Positions 1 to 12,324 of a stretch of 64,000 nucleotides of DNA are shown here, one piece after another. The stretch's first letter is position 1. Each line of letters begins with the position of its first letter. The notes under the pieces are model-generated. The model made no database searches, was not told the DNA's origin, and saw only the letters and a list, made by a program, of their open reading frames with translations. The stretch lies in contig CAJJDP010000008.1 in NCBI GenBank assembly GCA_905182995.1, forward strand, positions 514,506 to 578,505, read 5' to 3'. Source of the stretch: Paramecium octaurelia (taxonomy: Eukaryota > Ciliophora > Oligohymenophorea > Peniculida > Parameciidae). The translations under genes were made by a program, and so were the position numbers.

Positions 1-1150
1 ATCTCTATAAGATAAATAATTTGTGGGGAAATATCATCACAATTACAATATATATGAATATTAGGATACTGGTTTATTTATTGGAGCATTTTCAAAACTA
101 TAATCCTCTTATAGTATTCAAGCAGAAATCTAGTCAATTTACACTTGTTAAAAGTAAAGAAATGAAATAAAATTAGAGAATGTCGAAATGGAGCCAGTTG
201 TTTTTATGGAATTTGCGAATGTTTATAAGGATCATTTGGAGATGATTGCAGCATATAAGGGTTGAATATTTTGGATTAGAAAACCCTTTCATCAGGCCAT
301 TTATATTATTTGAACATCAAATAACTAACTAAGACTGCTTTTTTAAGAATATTGTCAAATTCAATTCCAATTAGAAGATAATGTTATGCTGAGAAACCTT
401 AAGTGAACCATGGAGCTTAGGTTTTAACAAACATGGTATAACTAGATCATGATCAAATACAGAATTGCCAAAATATTACATTCTAGGTTTAGGATGAGAT
501 GAAAATTTAGTAAATTCCTTATTATTTATTTAAAATTATGGATGTAGAGAATGTAGAAATATTTGATAACAATCTTTAAGAAGAAAGCTTATCGACTTTT
601 ATATTGATTCTATTCATTTGTTTATCTGTATTGCTTTTCCTTCTAATTGCTTGTTGTTGCTCAAAGTACTTTAAAAATAAAATTGATTATTAAAAATAAT
701 AATTATAAACAGAAGCCATTCCAACTTATGTTGATTTATACATACCTACTTACAAATTTTAAGAAATCAAATAATCTGATGTTCCTTACATTCATACAGA
801 CGGTCATTATTGTTCAATTTGTTTAGAAAGATTCGATTTATATAATAATGTTAAAATCACATATTGTAAGCATCTCTACCATTCTAAATGTTTAAGACTT
901 TGGATTGAAAAGATTAAGGTAAATAATACTGTCAAACTAGGTCTGTCCTCTATGCAGAGCACCTTTGGATGAGTAAACTATAATTTCTATGGTCCCTCCA
1001 AAATCTATGACTCTCATAGATTAAATTACAAACAAAAGCACTAATAAATTCAAATCATCGTAGGGATCTTTAAATTCTTTGAATAATCAAAATACTAATA
1101 AGTTTTAACATTTGAATTATCAACGCAGTTTAGCATACATTGATTAATGA
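1..1150 (+). CDS. EGF-like / transmembrane / RING-H2 protein (5' partial)
   Basis: Likely a membrane-anchored E3 ubiquitin ligase. The frame enters from the left edge. A cysteine-rich EGF-like stretch lies at about 177-260 (C-x5-C-x4-C-x-C-x8-C). A lumenal domain follows, then a strongly hydrophobic helix at about 597-660 ending in Cys-Cys-Cys, and a cytosolic RING-H2 at about 808-960 with CSIC, CKHLYHSKC and CPLCR, giving all eight zinc ligands. Introns are inferred at 154-176 and 919-940; removing them restores the frame and completes the RING. A TGA at 1148-1150 ends the gene. The start lies left of the window or behind an unresolved intron. The RING and helix are read directly; ubiquitin-ligase activity is inferred from the family. 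Confidence 0.8.
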
Positions 1151-1230
1151 ATGTATTTAGTTTTTCTTTTTCAAAATTGACTAAATAATTTTGATTCTTT
1201 ATAAATAAATATGCAATATAATTAGTAAAA

Positions 1231-1797
1231 TCAATTTGATTATTATTGACTTCTTTATTAAGCTTATCTTATTTTATTTGTTTTCAACAGTTCGTTTATC
1301 TCATTAAATATGTGTTATTAAATTTCAGTGTCTTATTGGTTTTCTCCTTAGATTTAATCTTTATCTATCTCAGATACTTGACTCCATCTAGGCACTAAAT
1401 TTAAGGTTTGCATTTTAGCCACTTATTCTAATTTTTTTTAAAGTTTTTCTCTTAATTTAGGCTTCTTGCATTTGTCAAACAGTTTATCAGGGTTGTTTCT
1501 CTATTCTTACTTGAATTTTTATTTTATCTTTTTCAAAGTAATATTGAAGTCGACATAATTTTTGAAATAATTAAATATCATATCAATGCTTCCAGAGAAA
1601 ACAGCATTTAGCCTATATAATAATTCAGTGTTCTTCTCATTCCAAAGTTTTGATTTATAATTCCTCTTCAATTTTTGCACTTTCCCCTAGGGTGGCACCA
1701 AGTCTTTTAACTTTTAGTAGGAGTTTTTTGAAATTTCATTGTGATTCTAGTATGAAATTTCATTTTATGACAAATATACACTATCCTCATCAAACAT
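1231..1797 (-). CDS. hypothetical basic helical protein, 188 aa
   Basis: Single exon, ATG at 1797 and TGA at 1231-1233. The product is rich in Lys, Gln, Glu and Asn, with predicted helical or coiled-coil stretches (for example NKIRQAQQRSQQQ near the C-terminus) and no catalytic motif that I recognise. It converges on the RING gene, whose stop lies about 80 bp away. An uninterrupted 188-codon frame with many TAA/TAG glutamines, and the tight spacing usual here, support it as real. No function is assigned. Confidence 0.65.
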
Positions 1798-2142
1798 TGA
1801 GAAATAAAGATTTTGCTTTTTAATTTCTATAAAATATAATAATTAATACTCTATTGTTATTTTTGATATAAATATACATCTATTTTTGATAAATTCTTAT
1901 AGATACTTTTTTCATCAATAGTAAAAATGCATCAAATGCATTTAAAGTGAATCTAATCAATAAAATTCAATATTTTAAAATTTAGAATTAAACTTGAAGA
2001 ATAACTTCTATTATATATGAATATTGTTAAATTTAAGATGGAAAGCAGAGTGTTTTCCAAAATAGAAAGAAAAACTGTATATAATCTTATTTAATTCGTA
2101 GTTTAATATTTTGAAATATATTATGTTTAAAATTAATATAAA
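1798..2142. other. AT-rich intergenic region between divergent genes
   Basis: About 345 bp between two divergent starts. It holds runs of A and T and no frame of coding character. It presumably contains the promoters of both neighbours; no defined motif was seen. Confidence 0.5.
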
Positions 2143-3965
2143 ATGTACTTAAGGGAGAGAAGAGCAACATCCTATCAGAAACCTTAAGTAGGTCAAGACG
2201 ATTTGAGAAATCAATTGAATTTACTTGATTAATTTGTGAGACCAACCTATGATGTTAAATTGCCCCATGATCCTAGCCAAAAAAGTGGAATTAGATAATC
2301 TAGTCATTTGAATAAATCCTTTTAGTTTCCAAAACTGTCAACATTGCCTGAAGAATCAATAAATGAGGAAGTGGCTCAAATGTAGCAGGCTATAGATCAA
2401 TAAAACCAGACTCTAAAGCGATTATTGAAAGAATAAAGAGAAGTAAGATTATAAATGGATTATTAAGATAAATAAAGCTTAACTTTTTAAGTAAGAACTT
2501 GAGAATTTAAAAACTCAAGTTCAAACTATACATCTAAAATTACCAAAACTGCCTCAATACGAATAATTAAATGAAATTAAACACGAAATTTCATCATTAA
2601 GACAATCCTTCTTCCAATAAGCTTAACAGCCCTAATAGCCAATTATACAGCCGCCTTAGATAATATATTAACAAATGCCTTAACCTCTGCAACAACCCCA
2701 GTATTATCCCCCTCCTTATCCATATTATCAGCCACCTTATCCTCCTTATGGATAGCCACCCCCTCCTCCATATGGATAGCAACCTTCTCCCTACCCACCT
2801 TAGCAATAACTATATTAACCCCCTTATTAGTACAATCCTTACCAATATCCTTACTAACCTCAGCCGTATCCCCAAGAAGGTTAATAAAACTAATAAAACC
2901 CTTAATCGGTTGGTAAAATAAAGACAAAAACTGCTGGATCACAAGGCTAAAATTCAAGAAGATCTAGTCAGAATACGATACCTTTGGTTTCCAAGAGATC
3001 CATTCAATAGACCAAATAGAGTTTCTTTTCAGATGTATGATAAATATAACATAAAAGAAGAAAGGAGATAAGAAAGTGCCATTTCAGGGTTCAAGACTGA
3101 AAGTAATTTTTAATGCTGTTCGATTTGCTATGAGATGGAAGATATATTGCAAACCGTTGAATATTTTATGGAGAAAATTATATAAACATTCTGTTGAGTG
3201 TAAAGCAGTGATATAGAAGATTTCTTATCATGTTGCTTTGAAAAGAATAAATGACTGGTGCAAAATGGTTTTAGCGAAAGTTGAAAATTACTTGACGAAA
3301 ATAAAAGAAATAGATTTTATTGTATATTTCTTTGTTATCAAAAGAATCCAGAAAAACCATTGACGGAATAGGAATTAGATCAATCATATATGTAGTTAAC
3401 AAATGCGATGAAGTATCTGATGACAAGTCTAGTTACTTATTGTACAAACGATTTCATGATACCAGAATTGAAATTTTTATCTTACCTTTAGTTTTTTGAT
3501 TAGCCAGAAATAGATAGAGGACTGTTCGTTGCTAGAAGAGTATTATTTTGGAAGGAAAAATAATTAGACATGACAAAAACTTAATAGATGATGATTGTAG
3601 GGGATCTAGTTATATTAGTACACATACTGCCTGCCTTGATGGAAATTCCAGGTTAGGTATTTTTAGTCAAATGCATGGTGTCTCTTGTTTAAATTCATTT
3701 TATGAAATATTTTGATTTGAGAGTACTCAATCGAAATCCAGAGTACAGGATTATTCAATTAAATTTGGTGGATGTAGTGGATGGAAAATTAGTTGCCAGA
3801 TTAGAAAAACTGGAAAAGTTCGAAGATGAAAGATATATTGTAGGTGTCTATGAGGACAGTCAATTTTAAGGGTTTTATGCTAAAAGACCTCATTTCCAAG
3901 ATGATATGCAAAAAGCGCTATTTTAAATTCATACTAATTTATTATAAGCATTAGCTGCTAAATGA
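2143..3965 (+). CDS. Gln/Pro/Tyr-rich protein with helical C-terminal domain, 583 aa
   Basis: The N-terminal third is predicted helical. Codons at about 2620-2900 give a low-complexity stretch of Pro, Tyr and Gln (repeats such as YPPPYPYYQPPYPPYGQ). The C-terminal half (about 3058-3962) is a non-repetitive, hydrophobic and Lys-rich domain that I do not recognise. Three introns are inferred at 2443-2467, 3035-3057 and 3322-3344. Each restores the frame and each ends in AAG rather than the TAG usual in this window. The spliced length is an exact multiple of three. TGA at 3963-3965; the next gene starts 47 bp later. Open frames on the opposite strand at 2597-2957 are shadows of the Pro/Tyr repeat. 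Confidence 0.75.
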
Positions 3966-4012
3966 AATTTTATATATTTATTAATTATATTCAAATTTAA
4001 ATTAGCAGTTAA

Positions 4013-5283
4013 ATGGAGGATCTCTTGGAATGCACTAAATGTGGAAATGAAGTAGATTAAATCTTAGCATTGTCATGTGAACATAATCTATGTCTTTTAT
4101 GTTCAGCTAAACTTTATAATAAACTATAATGTCAAACATTAGTTTGTGAAATCTGTTCCTCATAAACCCTTTTGGATCCCTCTGCAATCGAAGTCTTACA
4201 AGATATGTACAAATTGCAGTCATCTCGAATGTCAACTGCAAATTTAAAAAGCTCAAGATAACAAATTTAGTATTAGGCATCCACCCATTCAAAAGCATCC
4301 TAAATTCATCTTAATACTCAACAAGGATTGACAGTGACATGTTAATAACATGCAAGTGAAGAAGCATTACTCTATTGCTATTCATGTGAAACCCCTTGTT
4401 TTTGTATGGAATGTTATCTCTAAGGATTGCATAAAAATCATGAAGTTAAAAATGTCCAAAAGTCTTATTCAATCATTAGAACGACCAAAGTAAAACCATA
4501 CATTAATTTAGGCTGATCAATTCTATTAGAAGGTCAAATCTAGTTAAGATCAATTATTGCAGGATTAATGTAAATTTGCTGCAAAAAAGAAAGAATTAGT
4601 TGAAATCAATACTTCCACTAAAATGTAGATTCAATCTAACTTTTAAGAATTATACAAAGCACTTCAATTGAAAGAGTCTGAACTTATCTAGGTTGCGGAT
4701 GATACTATGTGTGAGAAGGTCAAAGAAATAGATGCTGAAGTTCAAAAGATCTAAGCATAAATGGATGTATTAATGTAGATCAATATATTTATAGAAATTG
4801 AATGATGTTTTAAGTGACATAGAGTCATATTTCCCTGATCATCCAGATCAAAGTCAAGCTATCATGGCCTTTAATTACATTGCTCTTAACAATAGAAAAA
4901 TAGATTAACTTACTAGAACCATTCTTACTGAGAGAAATACTTGGGGTGCTTCATTATAACTACAATACTAATTGGATCCACAGAGCATCATTTAATAGAT
5001 AGAAGACATCAGATCTACCAAACTTAAAATTATGTCGCTGAGAGCATTAGAAACTGTAGAACCTACCATCAATGAAAAGAAATTGTATGAAAGAGCGAGA
5101 GAGGATAGAACTAAAAGATTGTTTTAATTTTAAACTCCAATCCAGTCATTAGTGTAAGATGAAAATAAGGAGAATAATTAATCTTTCATTGCAAATAACG
5201 GTGAGTAAACTTAATTATCCGAATTCCAAAGGAAATTTTAAGAAGCAAAGAGAACTTTATCTTAAAGATAAAAATTAAATTGA
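4013..5283 (+). CDS. RING-like / B-box zinc finger protein with coiled coil (TRIM-like), 406 aa
   Basis: The N-terminus carries CTKC, CEHNLCLLC and CEIC, spaced like a RING finger. A B-box follows near residues 110-150 (CQQH, CYSC, CFCMEC, HKNHE), then a long Gln/Glu/Lys-rich coiled coil. This RING/B-box/coiled-coil order is that of the TRIM family, whose members are often ubiquitin ligases; no C-terminal SPRY domain is seen. Introns at 4490-4511 and 4767-4794 restore the frame. Start ATG 4013, stop TGA 5281-5283. Activity is inferred from domain order only. Confidence 0.8.
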
Positions 5284-5356
5284 AATATTAGAATTCTATA
5301 TCTATATTAAAATTAATATATTATAGCCTAATTTTGGATGAATATAATTAATGAAT

Positions 5357-5989
5357 TCATTTAGGGGGACTTACAGCCTGTTAACGATATATGCGATTAT
5401 ATTGCTCCTTAGGAAGTGTGTGGTAATCTATAATTTATTTCTTAATCAAAGAGTTATTTAGAATTTAGCCTTAGGATACATATGATGCATCAATTGAAGA
5501 CATCTAAATGGAATTATTCACCTTCTATTTTCTTTTAAGGAATTCATTGTCATTTTGCTTCTTTATTTTTTCCTCCCTCTCCAATTATGATAACCTAAGA
5601 TAAGAAATAGTAAAGTACTCCTTTTTGCCTTTAACAAATTATAATGCTCTTTAAGTTGCTATTTCTAATTTTTACTTTTCTTATTTTTTTTGTTCTGCTA
5701 ATTCCTTTTTCACTTATTCCATCTCTAACTCCCGTTACTTTTTCTTCAAGTAATTCTCCTTTTAAATCAGGAATAATCTTTCATCTTCAACTGGTTTCAA
5801 ACCACTAGAGCCTTTTTGATTTTTTATGAGGAGTTATCTTTTGGCCTTCTTCTCTATTTTTTTTGGGTCCTCAATAACCTTATCCTTCTTCAACTCCTCA
5901 GGCAAGAACCTTGTGTCAGGCGGAGGCTATGGAGGTTATAGTTTCTGCATTCGATCCACTAATTTTTACATTCTCGAAAAGTCGTACAT
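5357..5989 (-). CDS. hypothetical charged coiled-coil protein, 210 aa
   Basis: Single exon from ATG at 5989 to TGA at 5357-5359. A short Pro-rich segment (QPPQPPPDTRFLPEELKK) precedes a long Lys/Glu/Gln heptad-rich region (about residues 55-130). The tail is polar. No family is recognised. It converges on the B-box gene with 73 bp between the stops and lies head to head with the TTLL gene. Confidence 0.7.
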
Positions 5990-6148
5990 TGATTTTATAT
6001 ATTTTATTTATTATCTTAAAAAGCATTAAATAAGAATTTATTAAACTAAAATATTCCACCACTTTAGAAACAACTTCAAATTAACATTAGATTTCATAAT
6101 TTTATAACTGATAATTTTATAATATATTTCATTTATTTATTATTTAAA

Positions 6149-8017
6149 ATGGCATCTGCCACAAAAGAGAAAAAAATATAAAAAAAAGAGAAAGAAGACC
6201 AAATCCAAAGCAAGTCCTTAGGCAATTTTCATAATTTGGAATTGTTGTGTAAAGCAGACGATAGATAAAAAAAAACATTAGAAAAGATAATCAAATAAAA
6301 ACCTGACTTAGCTAGAAGTTTAAACATATATGCCGACGGAGTTAAATATTACATAGCAAGATAATAACAAAGAGATAAATTATTGGCAGGAAAAGACCTA
6401 CCTTTGATGGAAGTTTCAGAGGAATAACTATAATTGCCATCACTCCCTGTCATAACTAACAGACAAATGGCAAGGTAATTCAATAAGGATTTATTCCCCC
6501 CCAGACTTTTATCTGAAAGTTTAGAAAAATAAAATAGAAGATAAATCAATCCAAATAATTACACTCCTTTTGCAAATAGACAAAGAGTAGCAATCCCTGC
6601 ATTAAATCCACCTATGAAAATCAACAGAGAGAGAGATTTGCCTAAATTAAAAGTACATGCTGAAAATATCGATAGTTTAATTATTTTGTTGGACCTGGAA
6701 ACAACGGAGAACTAGTAAAGCGAGTATTATAAAAGAGAGAGCAATATTGGACTGCAGTACCTTTAACATTCTAATATAAACACTTTATGTGGTAACAATC
6801 ATACTATGGCATGGATTTTAATCGCTTAACTCATTCGGAGAGTTCATTTGCTAGAGTAATGTATAATTTCTTCGAGTTTCATAAGAATATAACTTCTAAG
6901 ACAGGTACGTAGCAGAATTAACTTTAGGTTTGTCATAATCATTACTCTAATCTTATAATAACATTGAGAAAACATTTGATATTATACCTTTAGTTTTTAT
7001 CATTAATTTTAAGAACTGTGATTGGATGAAAGATATTCAGTAATTCACAGAATTTTATCAAGCTAATAACCCATTAGTTAAATCCACTACGAAATCCACT
7101 TTAGACTTTGATTTTTATGTATCCAATTTGGTAGGTACAAAAGTCAATTACAATGGAATAAAGACTTATAAAATGTAGGAAACCTTGACTAGTAAATCAT
7201 AATATTTATGGCTTTTAAAACCAGCAGATTGGAATAGGGGAGAAGGTGTGCATGTATTCAACACTCTTGAAGAGGTTGAAGCTTTAATAAAGTCATACTA
7301 TTATGGCAAAGGGAACTATGAGTGCAAAGAGTTTGTGATTCAAAAATATATTGAGAGGCCATTATTGTTGAGTGGAAGAAAATTTGATATAAGATGTTGG
7401 GTCCTCATATCTTAAGAGATGCAATACTTTCTATTTAAAGAGGCTTACATTAGAACAAGTGGAACCACATTTTCATTAGATAATGTAAAATAATAAATAA
7501 TAAATTAGAAAGATAGATACATTCATTTGACGAATAATGCAGTTTAAAAGAATGCCCAAAATTATGGATAATTTGAAGATGGCAATCAACTTTCTTTGAA
7601 TAGATTTTAATAATTATTAGAGTAAGTCTAACAATTAATAGTAGCTAATAAGAGACAACTTATGATTTCAGAAAGTAGGGATGGCCAATGATAAAGGATG
7701 TGGTCAAAATAACTATGAATTCAACTAGATTGAATAAGAGAAACAGAAAATATGGGATGCAATTATTAGGTTATGATTTTATGATTGATGAAAATCTTAA
7801 ACTGTGGTTGATAGAAGTCAATGCAAATCCCTGTTTGGAAGAGAGTTCTAATCTGTTGAAAATGCTGATTCCTAGGATGTTGGATGATGCTTTTAAGTTG
7901 ACATTGGATTAAGTATTCACCCCTGAAGTGGACTTCGGTGTTTGGTAGCCCAAATTTAAAGTGGATGAATATGAGGATCAGGAGAATATGTGGGAATCAT
8001 TGGGATTTTGCAGTTGA
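6149..8017 (+). CDS. tubulin tyrosine ligase-like (TTLL) enzyme, 600 aa
   Basis: An ATP-grasp enzyme that adds amino acids to tubulin or other proteins, important for cilia. The N-terminal half is basic. The catalytic region begins with GPGNNGELVKRVLQKR and HFMWQQ, then WLLKPADWNRGEGV, a GRKFDIRCWVL core and EVNANPCLE, the metal/ATP-binding end of the fold. The GNN and RCWV signatures resemble the glycylase-type branch (TTLL3/8/10), but the substrate cannot be settled by eye. Introns at 6653-6675, 6905-6927 and 7622-7641 restore the frame and the total is an exact multiple of three. TGA at 8015-8017. Confidence 0.9.
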
Positions 8018-8093
8018 AAAATTAACTAAGTATATAAATATTTATATATGATTATAAAGTATATAAAGATTTAAATAAATATTTAAATTTAAT

Positions 8094-9430
8094 ATGGATT
8101 AATAAACAGAATAAGATAAGCTTGAATCAATAGCCACTCCAGGAGTATTGGATAAATATCAAAATGCAGGAAAGATTGTAAATGGTATTTTTTTTAATTT
8201 AATAATGATCAGTTGTTCTTGAGAAAGTGATTGCTAAAATATAGCCAGATGCTGACATAGCCTCCATTTGTGCTTTTGGAGATCAGGAGATTAATGGAGA
8301 ACTACAAAAAGTTTACAATAAGAAAAATATAGAAAAAGGCTTAGCATTTCCAACAACTATTTCTGTCAATCAAATATGCGGACATTACTCTCCATTGAAG
8401 TCTGAAAACAGTAATTTAGCAAAGGGAGACGTGGCTAAAATGTAAAATTTATAATAATCAATAGTCAATTGGGTGTTCATATTGATGGATATATTGCAAT
8501 TGCTGCTCACACAGTTGTAGTAGGAGAAGATTAAGTAGAAGGCTAAAAGGCTGATGTGATATTGGCTGCTTACTAATCAGTTTAAGCTCTTTACAGATCA
8601 ATCAAACCAGGCACTACAAATACAGCTTTAACAAAACTTATTTAATAAATTGCAGATGATCACAAATGCACTCCTTTGGAAGGTGTTTTGAGTCATGAAG
8701 TCAAGAGACATTTCATTGATGGAAACAAAGTCATCATCAATAGAGAAACCCAAGAATAAAGAGTTGATGAAGAAGAAATTCAAGTCAATGATGTTTTTGT
8801 TTTGGATGTGTACATTACAACTGGTGATGGAAAGACCAAAGAAGTACAATTCTTATCTTATCACTATAGTCTGATTTAAGAACTACAGTCTACAAAAGAG
8901 CATTGGATAGATAATACTAATTAAAAACTAAACATGGCAGAGCCTTCATGTAAGAAGTCTATGAAAAATATCCATCTTTGTGTTTCTCATTGAGAGCTTT
9001 CGAAGATGAAATCACAGCTAAATTAGCAGTTCAAGAATGTGCAAAACACGAATTATTGAATCCATATCCTATTTTGATTAGTCCAAATAGTATTGTAGCT
9101 TAATTCACAATTACTGTTGCAGTTCTAGCCAATAGCACAATTTAAATTTCAGGTTTGAAGTTGGATGAGACTAAATTCAAGTCTGCTCATGATCTCAATG
9201 ATCCTGCCCTCAAAGAATTATTGAAAGTAGTTAAATCATTTATCCCTTTTAGTTGCCAATGGACAAAGATTCATAAAAAAAAAGACATTAAGAGCAAAAA
9301 CAAAAAGCTTGATGATTTATATATCATAGTAGTAATATAGGTATATTAATAATTATAAATACAAATATTAATCATTTAAATCTATCTCATTGAGATAACT
9401 CGAAATAACATATATATGTATATTGATTGA
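8094..9430 (+). CDS. PA2G4: PA2G4/EBP1-like protein (non-catalytic M24 aminopeptidase fold)
   Basis: Homologue of proliferation-associated 2G4, a pita-bread-fold protein that binds ribosomes and RNA and lacks methionine aminopeptidase activity. Family hallmarks are CAFGDQEINGELQKVYNKK, LAFPTTISVNQICGHYSPL, LGVHIDGYIA and the HEVKRHFIDG region. Introns are inferred near 8187-8214, 8441-8463 and 8852-8877. The 3' end is uncertain. Unspliced, the frame runs to TGA 9428-9430 (419 aa). A GT...AG segment at about 9227-9252 could be an intron that gives a Lys-rich tail more like the family. Confidence 0.85.
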
Positions 9431-9555
9431 TAGAAACAATTCAACTTTCATTTGTTATAATTTATTATTAAATAAAATAAAATAGAATGAATCAAATATT
9501 ACCGTTATTTAGTTATTATTTTATAGGTTCACTTGCCTAAGTAAAATTATCAAGT

Positions 9556-11155
9556 TCATATCCATTAAATAATGCTAACTATACATTATCTCATACCTTA
9601 GATTGAATTTCTCCTTAACATTATAGCATTTTGTTAAATCAATTCGTTATTTTCTTCATCCTCAATAGATATTTATCTAGCATCAAAGTTATCCTCTGTT
9701 TGCTATAAAGACTAATGACTAAGATTACATGAGGAATAAATGGTGCCTTTAACTCTTTATTATAGAGTTTTTACCATGGAAAATTTTTAAACCAAGAATG
9801 TTATCTCAATTCTTAAGGTCCATTAAAACCTAATCTATTTGCAGGTTTTCTTTAAATTAACTAAAATGAGAATAAAATCTAAAGCTTACTCGATTGATAA
9901 AATCAGCTGACTCTAGAGACCAATTGTCAGGAATTTCTGATCTTTTGATTTGGACTTGCTTTGCCAGTATTTAATCTCTAATTTCTTTACGAGATCTTCC
10001 AGTGTAAGGCCTCTATTCTAGTTTAAAATGAATACTTTGCCAAGCATAAATTCATAACCTATAACTCCTAAGGCAAAGTAATCGACTGCATATGAATGAT
10101 TCTAACGACACATTACTTCAGGAGCCATATATCCTGGTGTTCCACTTGTATCTTAAGCATTATCAGGTCTCAAAACTCTAGCAATACCTAAATCAGTAAT
10201 TCTAACATATCCTATTAATTTGATAGTAGTATTACCATTTTTGTCTAAGACTAAATTCTCTGGTTTGATGTCTCTATGTATTATGTTTTTAGAGTGCATA
10301 TGCTCTAATCCTAGAAAGATGCAAGCCATAAAAAATCCTCTTTGTTGTACAATGAACACTTACTTGTTTGATCCTCACTGAATCTACGCATTCTACCTAT
10401 GTGATATCTGAGATCTCCTCCTTGCATGTAATCCAATACTAAAAATAAGTTTTCTCTGTCTTAGAAAGCAAAGTAAATGTTAACAAGAAAGCTAGAATAT
10501 ACATATGGATAGTTACGGATGTTTAAGATTACTCAATATACTTCTTTCGTTCATAACAGAATTTACACTTTTTTTGGCAATGATCCTTTTGATATGAAAT
10601 ATATTAATACAAAGCCTTGGACATCTCTTTCATAGCATAGGTCTAGCCATTTTTTTTGTGTTCAACTCTCCAAACCTTACCAAACCCACCAATTCCAATA
10701 ACATACAAAAAATTAAACATGTTTCTCTAAACGACTACTTCATTTGGGAAGTAGTTATTTTACATGAACGATGACTATTATTGTTTATGTTAATTCTGTT
10801 ATTGTTGAACTACTTGTTTCTCTTGTTCTTCATCCTCTTTTTTAAGTATCAAATAATTTAGAAATGACATCTATTGAGTTTATTTCGGTTTAGAAATTGA
10901 TGATTTTTTAGAATGATTAGCAGATGTAGATTAACTAGACTATACTGAAATCTTCTACATGGCATGCATCAATGGAGAAGGAGAATGATCGTTGTGTTCA
11001 TTCCATCTATTAAATATTGTATATTATATTCATTACCTATTATTATGTATATTTTGGGCTCCTTGGTTTCCTTGATTAAGTAGGCTTTTGTCACCTCTGT
11101 TAGCTTATCCTGAATCTTATCTAGAATGAGGAAATCTGTAATTCAAACCTTTCAT
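9556..11155 (-). CDS. serine/threonine protein kinase, AGC-like, with DLG in place of DFG
   Basis: A polar Asn/Gln/Ser-rich N-terminus of about 170 residues precedes the kinase domain: glycine loop [17 protein letters not shown] lysine, catalytic loop [15 protein letters not shown], activation segment TDLGIAR and [11 protein letters not shown]. The overall pattern resembles AGC/YANK kinases. The magnesium-binding DFG reads DLG; the Asp is kept, so activity is plausible. The C-terminal tail ends at TGA 9556-9558. Several short introns are needed, including one of about 30 nt in the N-terminal part and one near 10337-10362 that joins EDQT to [15 protein letters not shown]. Start ATG 11155. Exact exon borders are only partly resolved. 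Confidence 0.85.
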
Positions 11156-11282
11156 TTATATTATTTATTATATTATATATTTTTTTGTAAAATTATAATT
11201 ATCTGAATCTAATTGTTATCCAATTATTATATAAATTTAAGAGTTTATAAATTGAAGATAGCTCTGAGAACTAAATTAAATA

Positions 11283-12324
11283 ATGTTCTTAAGATTAAGA
11301 GTAATAAAAATTTTAATTGCTTAAACCCATTTAAAAAGAGAATTCAAATATTCACTTCTAAGTATTGGTATTTAATTTTTCTCACTTCAGGCTAAAGTTT
11401 ACTTTATACTTTAGTAAAATGTCATGGGTGGATTTTCAACTTATAACTTAGGGATAAAGATGCTGGTATCAATCCTTTAATTGTGCGGATTGTGTTTATC
11501 ATAATTTATGAGTTGTTCAATTCAATTCGGTCTTTCAATAAACAAAAATATAGGTACTTAGCAGTTCTCTACTAATTGGTTAAACATTCAAGGGATATTT
11601 CCATATTAGTATTAGCCGCTTCCCTTAGAGTCGAATCTTTACAACATAAAGACATTCACAAAACGCAGAAGTAATTATAAATTTACTGAATAATCAAGGC
11701 GAGCATAAATCAAAACCCATATCAAAATGAAATTATCCACTAGCTAAATCTCATTGACTGGGTTGAATGCTACTACTCCGTTCAATTCTGACGATATCAT
11801 TCGTTAAGCTGAAGTTTTAGTAAGTCTACTAAAATCAAGAATATGTATGATGATTTCGTTTTCTTTTTAATATACATAGTAGTAATTGTGGCCTATTTCT
11901 TCTCATATTTCCGTTCGACTTGCGGATATGTTTGCAATCAAATCAATTATTTTTAGTATTATGCTTAAAATCCAATGCATTTGTATTAAATATTATTTGT
12001 TTTGCTATGCAATCGATTTTGGGTGTAATAATCTCTGTGCCTATAATACTATTAGATCATTACATAGCTGTGTTCTTTGACAAGAGTGCCATTCAGAATA
12101 AAATAAAGAAATGCACATATAATTTTATAATAATTAATGGAAACTACTATTTTAGAATGTAATATTTGGATGGTTGAGTATGTTGAAAATGACAAAATAA
12201 TTTAGTTACAATATAGTAATATGTAAATCTATTATTTAATAAAAGGCATCATTTCCATGTACAATGTCTATAAGCTTGGATGAAAATAAAATAATAATGT
12301 CCAATTTGCCGTAAATGGATTTGA
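11283..12324 (+). CDS. multi-pass membrane protein with divergent RING-H2 finger (exons tentative)
   Basis: Several frames are open here and short introns switch between them. The best chain has hydrophobic segments (for example IVRIVFIIIYELF and FFLIYIVVIVAYFFSYF) and ends in a RING-H2-like finger at about 12150-12324: ECNIW ... HHFHVQC ... CPICRKWI, then TGA 12322-12324. A splice of about 23 nt near 12218-12240 joins the halves of the finger. The second and third expected cysteines are missing (Trp and Tyr/Asn). The start at 11283 and the first intron (38 nt, long for this genome) are guesses. The finger and membrane segments are seen; the gene model is inference. Confidence 0.5.

Noticed and set aside
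2597..2957. Minus-strand frames rich in Arg/Trp/Ile and in Val/Glu
   Set aside because: They are antisense of the Pro/Tyr/Gln repeat of the + gene at 2143-3965; the repeat lacks stops on both strands.
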